Source of the DNA: Glandiceps talaboti
Taxonomy: Eukaryota > Hemichordata > Enteropneusta > Spengelidae
Assembly (NCBI RefSeq): GCF_964340395.1
Contig: NC_135569.1
Coordinates: 277,501 to 341,500 of the forward strand
DNA length: 64,000 nucleotides
Reading direction: 5' to 3'
Shown: positions 28,739 through 39,721 of the stretch, piece by piece
Position numbering within the stretch: position 1 is the stretch's first letter
Layout of the letters: every line of letters starts with the position of its first letter
Program-made: the position numbers and the translations under genes
The notes under the pieces: model-generated
Told to the model about the DNA's origin: nothing
The model's input: only the letters and a program-made list of their open reading frames with translations
Databases searched by the model: none

Positions 28739-31700
28739 ATGGCGACATCAAACACTAACTCAAATAACTCTTCAGGATCAAGTGGTACAACAACACCCAG
28801 TATAACAAATGGAGCTGAAAGTACCACAGCAGGTACACCATTAGCCGAGTTCCTTCAACAATTGGAAGACTACACACCAACGGTAAATATTAGTGTACAT
28901 AGATAAAATCTTATACCAAACCAGAGTGACTACACAGCTTCAGTTTAGGCAGCCCTATGGTGTATTTTTTTTTACATCTCACAAGGCTTTTTGTTACAAA
29001 TTACATTAAAGAAACTGATAGTGTGCAAGCATATAACATGATACATTTTATCTCTCTTTGAACACAAATCAACGTCACTCAGATGAAACAAGGAAAATTC
29101 AAACATGAACTGTTTACTTATGTTCACAGTGAAATAAAGTATGACATTTCATGTGTGTGCATGCTAATATCCATCACTTATGTTGTTTTTAGTCCCCGCG
29201 GACGAAGTCCGGAACGGGGACTTATGGATTGGGTTCCGTCTGTCCGTCCGTCCGTCCGCAGCCGTTTCTTGGAGATGCCTGTACCGATTTTTTTCAAACT
29301 TGGTACAGGGGCAACATGCTATGGCATACATATGCACGTCAATTTGTTTTATGATACGATCCAATATGGCCGCCTAGCAGCCATTTTGTTTGCGAATTTT
29401 CCCTGTCTAAAGCCATAACTCAGACATGCTCACACAGATCTCATTCAGAGTTGGTATTAGGACAGTGTTCTATGGCATATATGTGCATATTCATTGTTGT
29501 CATGATACGATCCAATATGGCCGCCTGGCAGCCATTTTGTTTGTGAATTTTCATGTCCAAAGCCATAACTTAGACATGCTTGAACAGATCTCATTTAAAG
29601 TTGGTATTAGGACAGTGTTCTATGACATACATGTGCATATCCATTTTCATTGTGATACAATCCAATATGGCTGCCTGGCAGCCATTTTGTTTGCAAATTT
29701 TCCATGTCCAAAGCCATAACTCAGACATGCTTGAACAGATCTCATTCAAAGTTGGTATTAGGACAGTGTTCTATGACATACATGTGCATATCCATTTTCA
29801 TTGTGATACGATCCAATATGGCTGCCTGGCAGCCATTTTGTTTGCAAATTTTCCATGTCCAAAGCCATAACTCAGACATGCTTGAACAGATCTCATTCGA
29901 AGTTGGTATTAGGACAGTGTTCTATGACATACATGTGCATATCCATTTTCGTCATGATACGATCCAATATGGCTGCCTGGCAGCCATTTTGTTTGTGAAT
30001 TTTCCATGTCCAAAGCCATAACTCAGACATGCTTGAACAGATCTCATTCAGAGTTGGTATTAGGACAGTGTTCTATGACATACATTTGCATATCCATTTT
30101 CATATTGATATGATCCCCCATACCCGAACAATCCTTTCTTGTTGTAGGCATGTTCCATGTCCGACAAGCAGACACAACATATCTAAGTCTGTTTGATTTA
30201 GGTTCACAAGTGTTGTTGCGTGATCAGAGTAGTGCTAATTCCTTAAAACCCAATCATAGCGGGGACTATGTCATTCTCAATGGCTTGTTGTAATTAGTAA
30301 CAAACTATGTAACTTGTTATCTGTAGATAACACTCCAAGTTAAACCCAGTCTGTTCTTTCTTCACTACAGATTCCAGATGCAGTGACTGGCTATCACTTG
30401 AACAGGTCAGGTTTTGATGCTTCAGATCCAAGGGTGTAAGTATTTATATATCATTACAGGAATTCAGTATATTTTGATTTGATTTCTGTGAAATGTGCTT
30501 ACATTTACTGTAGAATTGTTTTTGAGACATGTATAAAGTTATCTCCGATTCAGAATCAGATTCACCCCCCCCCCCCCAGGGGAGGGGGGGGGGGGTCAGG
30601 GAGAACACAGAAGTTATTATTTCTGAGAGGGATCATTGCCAAGTTTACATTTACTCCATTGATTCAAGGAGGAAACTAATTTATGTCAAATTTATGTAAA
30701 TAAAAAGTTATACTGACATGCTTTCTCTTCTTTCTATTCCAGTGTAAGAATGATTTCACTAGCAGCACAAAAATTTATATCAGATATTGTCAATGATGCA
30801 CTTCAACATTGTAAAATGAGGGGCTCAGGTCAAAGTTCAAGAAAAATAGGAAAGGTGAGTAGAGATGGATGATATTTGGAACAAGCAGTTTTTCAAACAA
30901 CTCCCACAGCGAACAGCTGATTTAGTACACTACATGAACTCTGCACTCTAAAGACTGTGCTACACCAGATCTACAGGGTCAAAGTGTGTGATGTCGACCG
31001 CGCCATGATTCACACATGAAACTTTTTTCCCTCAAAATTATGCAAATGATGTTGACCGTGTGACAGCACATCTAAATACAGTAATCGATCCATTATTTTT
31101 ATAGCAATAAGTGTTAAAATTACGGAGGACATTCAGGGTGCAAAGTAAAGTTTTATTCTTTTACAAATTTTCTGACGTGAAATTTCTCACATGAATAAAA
31201 TATCTGGAGACATATAATAAAAATATATGCATCATGCTAATTGCAACCTTGCACCAAAGGTATATAACCCAATATCAAGGCAATAATATACAATAATAAT
31301 TTCAACTATGGGTTTTTATGGACTGTGGTTGCATGGTAGAAGGGCCTGGCATTAGGAGGGCCTGTAAGTCGTATTGTGGTTGCATGGTAGAAGGGCCTGG
31401 CGTTAGGAGGGCTTTTAAGTCATACTGTGGTTGCATGGTAGAAGGGCCTGGCATTAGGAGGGCTTGTAAGTCGTACTGTGGTTGCATGGTAGAAGGGCCT
31501 GGCATTAGGAGGGCTTGTAAGTCGTACTGTGATTAAGGTTGCATGGTAGAAGGGCCTGGCGTTAGGAGGGCTTGTAAGTCGTACTGTGGTTGCATGGTAG
31601 AAGGGCCTGGCGTTAGGAGGGCCTGTAAGTCGTACTGTGGTTGCATGGTAGAAGGGCCTGGCGTTAGGAGGGCTTGTAAGTCGTACTGTGATTAAGGTTG

Positions 31701-33394
31701 CATGGTAGAAGGGCCTGGCGTTAGGAGGGCCTGTAAGTCGTACTGTGGTTGCATGGTAGAAGGGCCTGGCGTTAGGAGGGCCTGTAAGTCGTACTGTGGT
31801 TGCATGGTAGAAGGGCCTGGCGTTAGGAGGGCCTGTAAGTCGTACTGTGGTTGCATGGTAGAAGGGCCTGGCGTTAGGAGGGCCTGTAAGTCGTACTGTG
31901 GTTGCATGGTAGAAGGGCCTGGCATTAGGAGGGCCTGTAAGTCGTATTGTGGTTGCATGGTAGAAGGGCCTGGCGTTAGGAGGGCTTTTAAGTCATACTG
32001 TGGTTGCATGGTAGAAGGGCCTGGCGTTAGGAGGGCTTGTAAGTCGTACTGTGGTTGCATGGTAGAAGGGCCTGGCGTTAGGAGGGCTTGTAAGTCGTAC
32101 TGTGATTAAGGTTGCATGGTAGAAGGGCCTGGCGTTAGGAGGGCTTGTAAGTCGTACTGTGGTTGCATGGTAGAAGGGCCTGGCGTTAGGAGGGCCTGTA
32201 AGTCGTACTGTGGTTGCATGGTAGAAGGGCCTGGCGTTAGGAGGGCTTGTAAGTCGTACTGTGATTAAGGTTGCATGGTAGAAGGGCCTGGCGTTAGGAG
32301 GGCCTGTAAGTCGTACTGTGGTTGCATGGTAGAAGGGCCTGGCGTTAGGAGGGCCTGTAAGTCGTACTGTGGTTGCATGGTAGAAGGGCCTGGCGTTAGG
32401 AGGGCCTGTAAGTCGTACTGTGGTTGCATGGTAGAAGGGCCTGGCGTTAGGAGGGCCTGTAAGTCGTACTGTGGTTGCATGGTAGAAGGGCCTGGCATTA
32501 GGAGGGCCTGTAAGTCGTACTGTGGTTGCATGGTAGAAGGGCCTGGCGTTAGGAGGGCCTGTAAGTCGTACTGTGGTTGCATGGTAGAAGGGCCTGGCGT
32601 TAGGAGGGCTTGTAAGTCGTACTGTGGTTGCATGGTAGAAGGGCCTGGCGTTAGGAGGGCCTGTAAGTCGTACTGTGGTTGCATGTAGTGGTGCAGAAAC
32701 ATAATTTAAATCATATCAATTGATGGCATTAGTTTATGCTCAAAAATGTAAAGATATTGAAAAAAAATCAAAACCAAATCATTGAGCAAACATATCAATG
32801 AGCACACCACTTACCATATTTAGACAAAGTGTGCCAGGGTGTGATATGGAAAATTATTGCACAGGTTCAATGTATGCACTCAACATTTAATTACATAGGA
32901 TGATATACTGGGTACATATTAATTGTAATAATGTCAAGTTAAAACTTAACCAGAACTGCAACCATAAATGTTATTACCTTGTTCTGGAATAATAGTTTGT
33001 ATTAGTACCAAATTTGGAGCATAAACCATAACTGTGGACCTTTTAACTCAAGTCTTGCCAACATTTTACAACTTAGATGAACAACTGTATATATTTGCTA
33101 AAAGATGTTGTCTTGACAACTAGATAACAGTCTTGCTTGGGTAAAATATTGAGTTTTGAAGGAAAAAATACAAGTAGTCAAGTTGCAATCGTTTTGTTCA
33201 ACCCTCCAAATTTCAGAATACTTATCTTATTGGGATAGAATGCTCTGCACAGAATGAAAGAAAACATTGTGTAAAATGTTTTCTGTTTCTTTTCCTGTCT
33301 ACAGGACAAAAGGTATACATTAACAATGGAAGACTTGACACCAGCATTAATGGAATATGGTATCAATGTGAAGAAACCATATTACTTTACTTAG
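28739..33394 (+). CDS. TAF10: TFIID/SAGA subunit TAF10 (four exons, 136 aa)
   Basis: Histone-fold TBP-associated factor shared by TFIID and SAGA. Exons: 28739-28882, 30371-30435, 30743-30854, 33305-33394; frame runs on to TAG. After a low-complexity Ser/Thr/Asn head come [74 protein letters not shown] and the end KKPYYFT, all matching vertebrate TAF10. The N-terminal tail is much shorter than human. Start: ATG 28739 (GAGATGGCG) has the better context; ATG 28718 would add seven residues. TTGTTGCAG just before 28737 could be an acceptor of a 5' UTR intron, favouring 28739. The first intron holds a 1.1 kb repeat and the third a 1.37 kb satellite. A likely poly(A) signal lies at 33748. Confidence 0.96.
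29191..30267 (+). mobile_element. ~1.1-kb repeat with AGTCCCCGC ends and internal ~150-bp array (TAF10 intron 1)
   Basis: Begins AGTCCCCGCGGACGAAGTCC and ends GCGGGGACT, a 9-bp inverted end. Most of the interior is about five copies of a ~150-bp unit with CCAATATGGCCGCCTGGCAG (copies near 29361, 29512, 29662, 29813, 29964). Overlapping ~100-codon frames in the array are artefacts. Probably a non-autonomous DNA element that carries a satellite; exact right end and target duplication are uncertain. Confidence 0.75.
31322..32689. repeat. 51-bp minisatellite with higher-order repeat (TAF10 intron 3)
   Basis: About 26 copies of a unit with GTTGCATGGTAGAAGGGCCT and TAGGAGGG. A 6-base insert ATTAAG appears at 31532, 31691, 32105 and 32264, dividing the array into blocks of 3 and 8 units. 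The 11-unit, 573-bp block recurs: a variant GGCATT unit at 31921 returns at 32494. The first four units match the last four of an 8-unit block. Both strands show open frames between inserts because 51 is a multiple of three. Confidence 0.96.
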
Positions 33395-34004
33395 TTGTCA
33401 AGATTATTTTGAAAAACAGAAACAATACTGTCCTGAAAAGAGAGATACAAATAGCTTCCACATGTTGACATATTGTCTAATGACCTCTTAACTGTTGTTG
33501 GTTTGTGCACTTGAAGAGGGAACATTGTGGTGAAAGTTTCCTGCAAACTTCTGGTCATTAAAGCTGAACAGTGACTCAAATATTTTCAGGAATGTCAGAG
33601 TGATGGTAGGCAAGAATGAACTGAATCATTCATTCCATCATTCTAGTAGTCATCGCCATCATAGTATCCATGGTAACTCTCAGAAAGATGAAACTGAACA
33701 ATTGCCACAAACAGACATTTATATTATATGTTCTTTTAACGAAGAGAAATAAAAATGACAACCTATATTCAATCAGTGCCACTAGATTCAGAATAGCAAT
33801 ACTTTCAGGGGTGAATATTGATACTGCCCTCAATGGTGTAATCCACATATTACTTTGTTTACGGAAGCACTCCATTTGAAGCAAGTTTATGAGTTTGTCA
33901 TGCAGTTTTCTCAAGTTTTCTGTACTAAAATTTACACTTGCCTACATTTTTTTATGATACATTTTTGAGATCCAGTCAAAGGTATTACCTTCTATGACAT
34001 TTAT
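33395..34004 (+). other. TAF10: TAF10 3' UTR and flank
   Basis: ATTAAA near 33556 and AATAAA at 33748-33753 are possible poly(A) signals. No further gene seen. Confidence 0.5.
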
Positions 34005-34006
34005 TA

Positions 34007-36509
34007 GCTCCGCTGTCAGCGAAAGCTGAAAGCGTAGCTTTAGGTATAGGTGGGTATTGAGGTATAGAGAGTAGAGTGAATCATAGGTGTCCGTCAAACT
34101 TTTATATTTTTACTATCTATTCCGAAAGTGACAGTCGGAATTCTTCGATATTTGGTGTGCATGTTCCCTTGGGGGAGGCTATTCAGATTTTTTCATGCCA
34201 AGTTGATCTGTGCCATTTTCAATTTTTTATGATTTTTTTTCATAAAATGTCATTTTCATCAACTCCTTGAAAACCTCTTATTAGATTGCTTTGATATCTG
34301 GCGTGTTGATGCGCAGGGGGTAGCTTACTCAGATTTGTTAATTTCAAGTCAGCACATCCTCATTTTTATTTTTTATGATTTTTTTTTTTGTAATTTGAAC
34401 AAAAAATGAATATGTTAATGAGCATAATGACCGACGCCATATTGGAAATCAGTCGACGAGACTTTAAGTAAACTGCCACTTTTCAAAAGACACTATTGAC
34501 GTCAAACAAGCAGTGTAATATGTGCTATAGTCATAATTCTACGCATTGGGCGCCCAAATGACAAGCGTTTGTTCGAAACAGGGTTGTAAACTTCAAATCC
34601 AATTCTGCACCCGTCTACATAATCAGCCAGTCCGCAACATCCTCATTTGCATACTCTATCCTGATTCGACCAGAAGCTGAAGGTGACCTCATTTGACCGA
34701 GCGATTTTCCACAGCAAGTATCTTGAGTATCAACACAGGACGTTCTTGGTACTCACTAAAATCACACTTCAGACCCACTATAAAAGTGTGATGTTTTCAG
34801 ATAACATGTAACTTGTGGTTAATTCTATATTGTCGTGCAATTTGGAATGACAGTGAACCAGAATTCAGACAACTTGCGTAAGGAAGGGCTAGCTGCAATG
34901 ATTGTAGCGTCTTGTTGCGGTTTTGTGGGTTTTTTCGTCTGTTTTGGTGACTTTTTAAGTTTTTGTGTTTAACCCGCACCTAACGTTAAACACAAAAACT
35001 TAAAAAGTCACCAAAACAGACGAAAAAACCCACAAAACCGCAACAAGACGCTACAATTATTGCAGCTAAAGGAAGGGCATGCCAGGCATGCGGTTGAAGT
35101 TTATATGGCCGACAGTTCACATGTAAAGTTAAAGTTAAACGACATGAACGTGTCTTGCCTTTCCAAAATGCAAATATTTGGCAAGTAAAAATAATTAAAA
35201 TAATTACAACTTTAATTTGGCTTCAGACTTTGCATTATGTTTTGCGTATCTTTCCCCGTTTTACATGTAAATCCGAAAAGGTTCTCTCTCATCATGTCAG
35301 TGTCAGTGATCATACCGCGCGGGGCTGCTTTGAGTACACGAACGAAGTGAGGCATGTTGAGGTATTTTGTTGAGAATTATAAATATTGCGAAATGTCAAG
35401 TACAAGGTTTAAATACAATGGAATGATGAAAAAAATGGCAGAGTCTGCTGACAGGCGCCGGTCACAAGAAATACTGTGAATTAAAATATCAGACGTTGTA
35501 TGTATTAATCGCCGACAATCCACCCGTATGCACGAGGGACTAACCCGGAAGCAAGTCGTTGTCAGCCATACGTTACAGTAGTAACATCGTCCGAGAAATC
35601 GCTGCGTTCAGAGTGTCATTATTCACAGAATTGTTGTTTTCGAGTGAAAACCCGTCTTGAATTGTATAATTCTAACAAATGAAGACATGTCAAGTTATAT
35701 TTTGAAAGTTGTATCGCTAGTTTGAGACGATTTGCTCACGTACTATCGGGGCTTACTTGGAAGTAGTAGGACCTTACTCCAGTTCATCGGGAAGTTTAGC
35801 CAGTCCGATAATTCTTTCTGGTTTAGTTTACAACACTTTTGATCACGCAGATTTTGTTGTTGTGATGAAAAGAAATAAAAAAAAAGATCATTTCAACCAT
35901 TTCGTTGTGTTTTCTTTGTGAAAGGTAACCGAACATGAACGATTGTTACCACTGTAACGTGTGGCTGAGAATGACTCTCTTCCGGGTACTTGAGATTGTC
36001 GCCGTACGGAAACTAAGATGGCGATTAATACATTTCTTCCCTATATATATCTACCACAACTAGTACAAGTTGAATGTTGTTGACTTTGTAAATTTGTTAG
36101 AAAATTGAAATTCAAATTGCCTCAAATTTATTTTAGATCCCTAGTTTATTTCATTCATCATTAAAATTTTCCAGGGTTACAGCTGTAAGACACTGGAATT
36201 ATTTATAGCCAACCTCAAAATCCTCTTTTTTTTCTTTTTCTTGTGTGCATTTCCCAGTCATTTTTTTCTGAGATTTTGTGCAATTTTTCATAACAGTAGA
36301 TTTTTGTTATAAAATGGTGACTATGGTATAAAAGTACAATACATTACCAACTTCTGTGTAAAATGTGTTTTATAGTGAGACATCATATGAAACCACTAAC
36401 CACTTTATTGCATCGCTAAAACAAAACTGCATAGTGAAGAGCTGATGACCTGAACCACTTCTACATGTCACCAAAATAAAAAATTAAATTAAAAAAAAAA
36501 CAGCGGAGC
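34007..36509. mobile_element. ~2.5-kb TA-flanked element with GCTCCGCTGT inverted ends
   Basis: Starts GCTCCGCTGT and ends ACAGCGGAGC, with TA on both sides. The interior has no long reading frame. Local base use is richer in CG dinucleotides than the flanks (for example 34430-34700 and 35480-36020). A snap-back element is inserted at 34890-35068. The right flank CCGATAGGTCGCTTGTT may also belong to the family, so the boundaries are provisional. Could be a non-autonomous DNA transposon or a composite. Confidence 0.55.
34890..35068. mobile_element. Snap-back element, 179 bp, 10-bp target duplication
   Basis: Starts TAGCTGCAATGATTGTAGCG and ends with its near-exact inverse ATTGCAGCTA. Arms of ~81 bp match almost perfectly around the short centre ACCCGCACCTAACG. 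Both sides carry the identical 10-mer AAGGAAGGGC (34880-34889 and 35069-35078). Long inverted ends with a 9-10 bp duplication suggest a Mutator-like origin. It is nested in the 34007-36509 element. Confidence 0.92.
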
Positions 36510-36511
36510 TA

Positions 36512-37592
36512 TTCTGACCGATAGGTCGCTTGTTATTTTGAATATGTCAGTTTTTGTTTGCTTCAGTTTTTGTTTATCGTAGATTTTAATAGTATGGTAA
36601 TATACAAGAGTGGGTGTTTCAGGTGCATCATTTTGTATACTTTGGTCTTCTGAATTCTGAGAAACGTTGAAAGTGAATACAAAATCTACTGTCAAAGTGG
36701 CCAAAATGTGTAATCATTTGTCTTTACACATTCAGAGAAATTGTAGTCTAGTACCATCCATAACATCAAATCTCAAGATAGCTCACTGAGGTCCTGAGAT
36801 GAAATTTCAAATGCAATCAAAGCCACCCACACAGTCATTAATATCATGACTTTGTAAATCAATCACAGAATTCTGCCAAATGATGTCAGTGTTAATTGTT
36901 GGCAATTACGTAATGTCCAAATATGGTATATTTGTCAGCTCAGGATGCTACTTATACATTGTTTACATCATTCTAACTGTTCGGGGGTTTACTCAATTGA
37001 ATGAACAACTTTTGGTTCATAATTACTCAATGAGCTAGACAAGGTAAGAGATGATTTGATACCATGGGTAGCATCTAGACTAGAGAAATTGTGAAACTTT
37101 ACACAGTCCCATTATCATGATTATTGTCAGTCTGTTAAACCATTTGTCTTTCAACAGTTATTGCTATCTTGTACTTCTATATGATAGATTAAACACACTT
37201 TGCACACAATAAAACATCACACCATTATCGAATAATAAAATTGTTTATTTGCCATTTAAAATATTGATCTGCACAATGACATGCAATAATTTTCCACAGC
37301 ATCATGGTTTAGTTGATTCTAAAATGTAATCTACTCATGACCTCTACATTTGTCATTTGCATATTATCGTCTGTGAACAGGTCATCCAGCCAATGACATG
37401 ATAAGAATTGGTTTCTGAAAAAGTACCTTATATATGTAAAATTGGTAATTCTCAAAATTGATATCTTAAAATTCCATAGTCTGCAAGATGCGTGACATCA
37501 TGTCCACCATATCACACAATAAAGGTGGAATGACACTATCATCATATTCATGAGAAAAGTTGTTTGTAATCCGTATCCATTAGTTAGATTGT
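36512..37592. other. Gene-free sequence
   Basis: No gene or clear repeat seen; AT-rich unique-looking sequence. Confidence 0.5.
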
Positions 37593-38533
37593 CCATGGTG
37601 CTGGAGTACATGTAGATACTGTGGTAGCTAACATGGTGCTGGAGTAGATACTGTGGTAGCTAACATGGTGCTGGAGTAGATACTGTGGTAGCTAACATGG
37701 TGCTGGAGTAGATACTGTGGTAGCTAACAAGGTGCTGGAGTAGATACTGTTATAGCTAGCATGGTGCTGGAGCTGTGACTGTGGTAGCTAGCATGGTGCT
37801 GTAGTAGATACTGTGGTAGCTAACATGGTGCTGGAGCTGTGACTGTGGTAGCTAGCATGGTGCTGGAGCTGTGACTGGTAGCTAGCATGGTGCTGGAGCT
37901 GTGACTGGTAGCTAGCATGGTGCTGGAGTAGATACTGTGGTAGCTAACATGGTGCTGGAGTAGATACTGTGGTAGCTAACATGGTGCTGGAGTAGATACT
38001 GTGGTAGATAACATGGTGCTGGAGTAGATACTGTGGTAGCTAACATGGTGCTGGAGTAGATACTGTGGTAGATAACATGGTGCTGGAGCAGATACTGTGG
38101 TAGCTAACATGGTGCTGGAGTAGATACTGTGGTAGCTAACATGGTGCTGGAGTAGATACTGTGGTAGCTAACATGGTGCTGGAGTAGATACTGTGGTAGA
38201 TCACATGGTGCTGGAGTAGATACTGTGGTAGATAACATGGTGCTGGAGCAGATACTGTGGTAGCTATTAAACATGGTGCTGGAGCAGATACTGTGGTAGC
38301 TAACAAGGTGCTGGAGCAGATACTGTGGTAGCTAACAAGGTGCTGGAGTAGATACTGTTATAGCTAGCATGGTGCTGGAGCTGTGACTGTGGTAGCTAGC
38401 ATGGTACTGGAGCTGTGACTGTGGTAGCTAACATGGTACTGGAGCTGTGACTGGTAGCTAGCATGGTGCTGGAGCTGTGACTGTGGTAGCTAACATGGTG
38501 CTGAAGTAGATACTGGTAGCTAGCATGGTGCAT
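37593..38533. repeat. ~31-bp minisatellite, about 30 copies
   Basis: Units of GTGGTAGCTAACATGGTGCT followed by GGAGTAGATACT (or GGAGCTGTGACT). Two unit types are interspersed, and a run of the second type occurs at both ends, pointing to segmental reshuffling. Confidence 0.95.
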
Positions 38534-38961
38534 AGTCATCATTTGCAAACACATTTTGAAAAACGGATGTACAAAGTTTGAACATATTAAGCATCTGCTT
38601 GGAAAACTGACAGTTTAGTTGGAATTGTGTGTGCTGTCTGTCTGCCTTGCTTTTGATGGTGAAATATAGTCTTAATATAAATCACAATAATGGGAACACT
38701 TTGATGAGTTTGGATAGTTCACATGGAAATATTTCTATATCATTCAAATTATTAAATATATTAAATCATGTCTAACAAGTGCAACAACTCACCTTGGAAG
38801 GAAATGTATATATAATATAACAACAACAAAATTAACAATTCTGATTTAGTTATCAATGAAAGACTGTACAACGATTCCCCCCCCCCATGTCACATCTTAT
38901 TACTTTCAGGCATAACTTATAAAAACCTGCACATTCAAAACATCAACAAATGAATGTTAGC

Positions 38962-39084
38962 TGTATTAGTGTGTTTGCTAATACCCCAGTAACAGAATTA
39001 CCTGAATTAGTGTGTTTGCTAATACCCCAGTAACAGAATTACCTGTATTAGTGTGTTTGCTAATACCCCAGTAACAGAATTACT
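38962..39084. repeat. 41-bp tandem repeat, 3 copies
   Basis: Copies of ATTAGTGTGTTTGCTAATAC plus CCCAGTAACAGAATTACCT at 41-base spacing. Confidence 0.93.
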
Positions 39085-39531
39085 TAAAGCTGGTATAGTT
39101 CCTCATCAATCTATTAATAGTATTATAATATTGTTTAGGAACCCAAGTACAGTAATTGGGACTTCTTCAATAGAATGATGCAAAAAATCAAGTCATCATT
39201 TTGTAAATCATTTGTTTCCAGTGGATTTCTTTTGTTCAGAAGGGGTGAACTGTTTTCAGTAGGGATGTGATGTATTTTCTAACAGCTAAAACTGAATGAA
39301 AGTACTGTAAAGTTACAGCTTCATAATTCAAATAATTTCATTAGCAAATCTACTAGAATCGTTCATTAGAACTGGTAGTATACTTTTACAAGTATTCCTT
39401 TACTAAAAACATACCACATGATTTTATCTCTCTGCCTCATTAACCCAAAAAGGATAGGTACTACAAAATTTAAGGGAGCATAGAGTTTCAATTTGATGAC
39501 ACAATGCTTTTTACGTCTTGTATGTATTTAG

Positions 39532-39721
39532 TACAAAATACAGACACTATGAACACAAACAGTTCAGAATACAAAATACACACACTGTGAACACAAACAG
39601 TTCAGAGTACAAAATACAGACACTGTGAACACAAACAGTTCAGAATACAAAATACAGACACTGTGAACACAAACAGTTCAGAGTACAAAATAAAGACACT
39701 GTGAACACAAACAGTTCAGAG
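39532..39721. repeat. 38-bp tandem repeat, 5 copies
   Basis: Copies of TACAAAATACAGACACTGTG plus AACACAAACAGTTCAGA, starting at 39532 and 39570 and on. Confidence 0.94.

Noticed and set aside
29083-30021. Four overlapping ~100-codon frames
   Set aside because: Readings of the ~150-bp internal array of a mobile repeat in different phases.
31302-32702. Several 67-145-codon frames on both strands
   Set aside because: Produced by the 51-bp satellite; they end exactly at the ATTAAG inserts that introduce stops.
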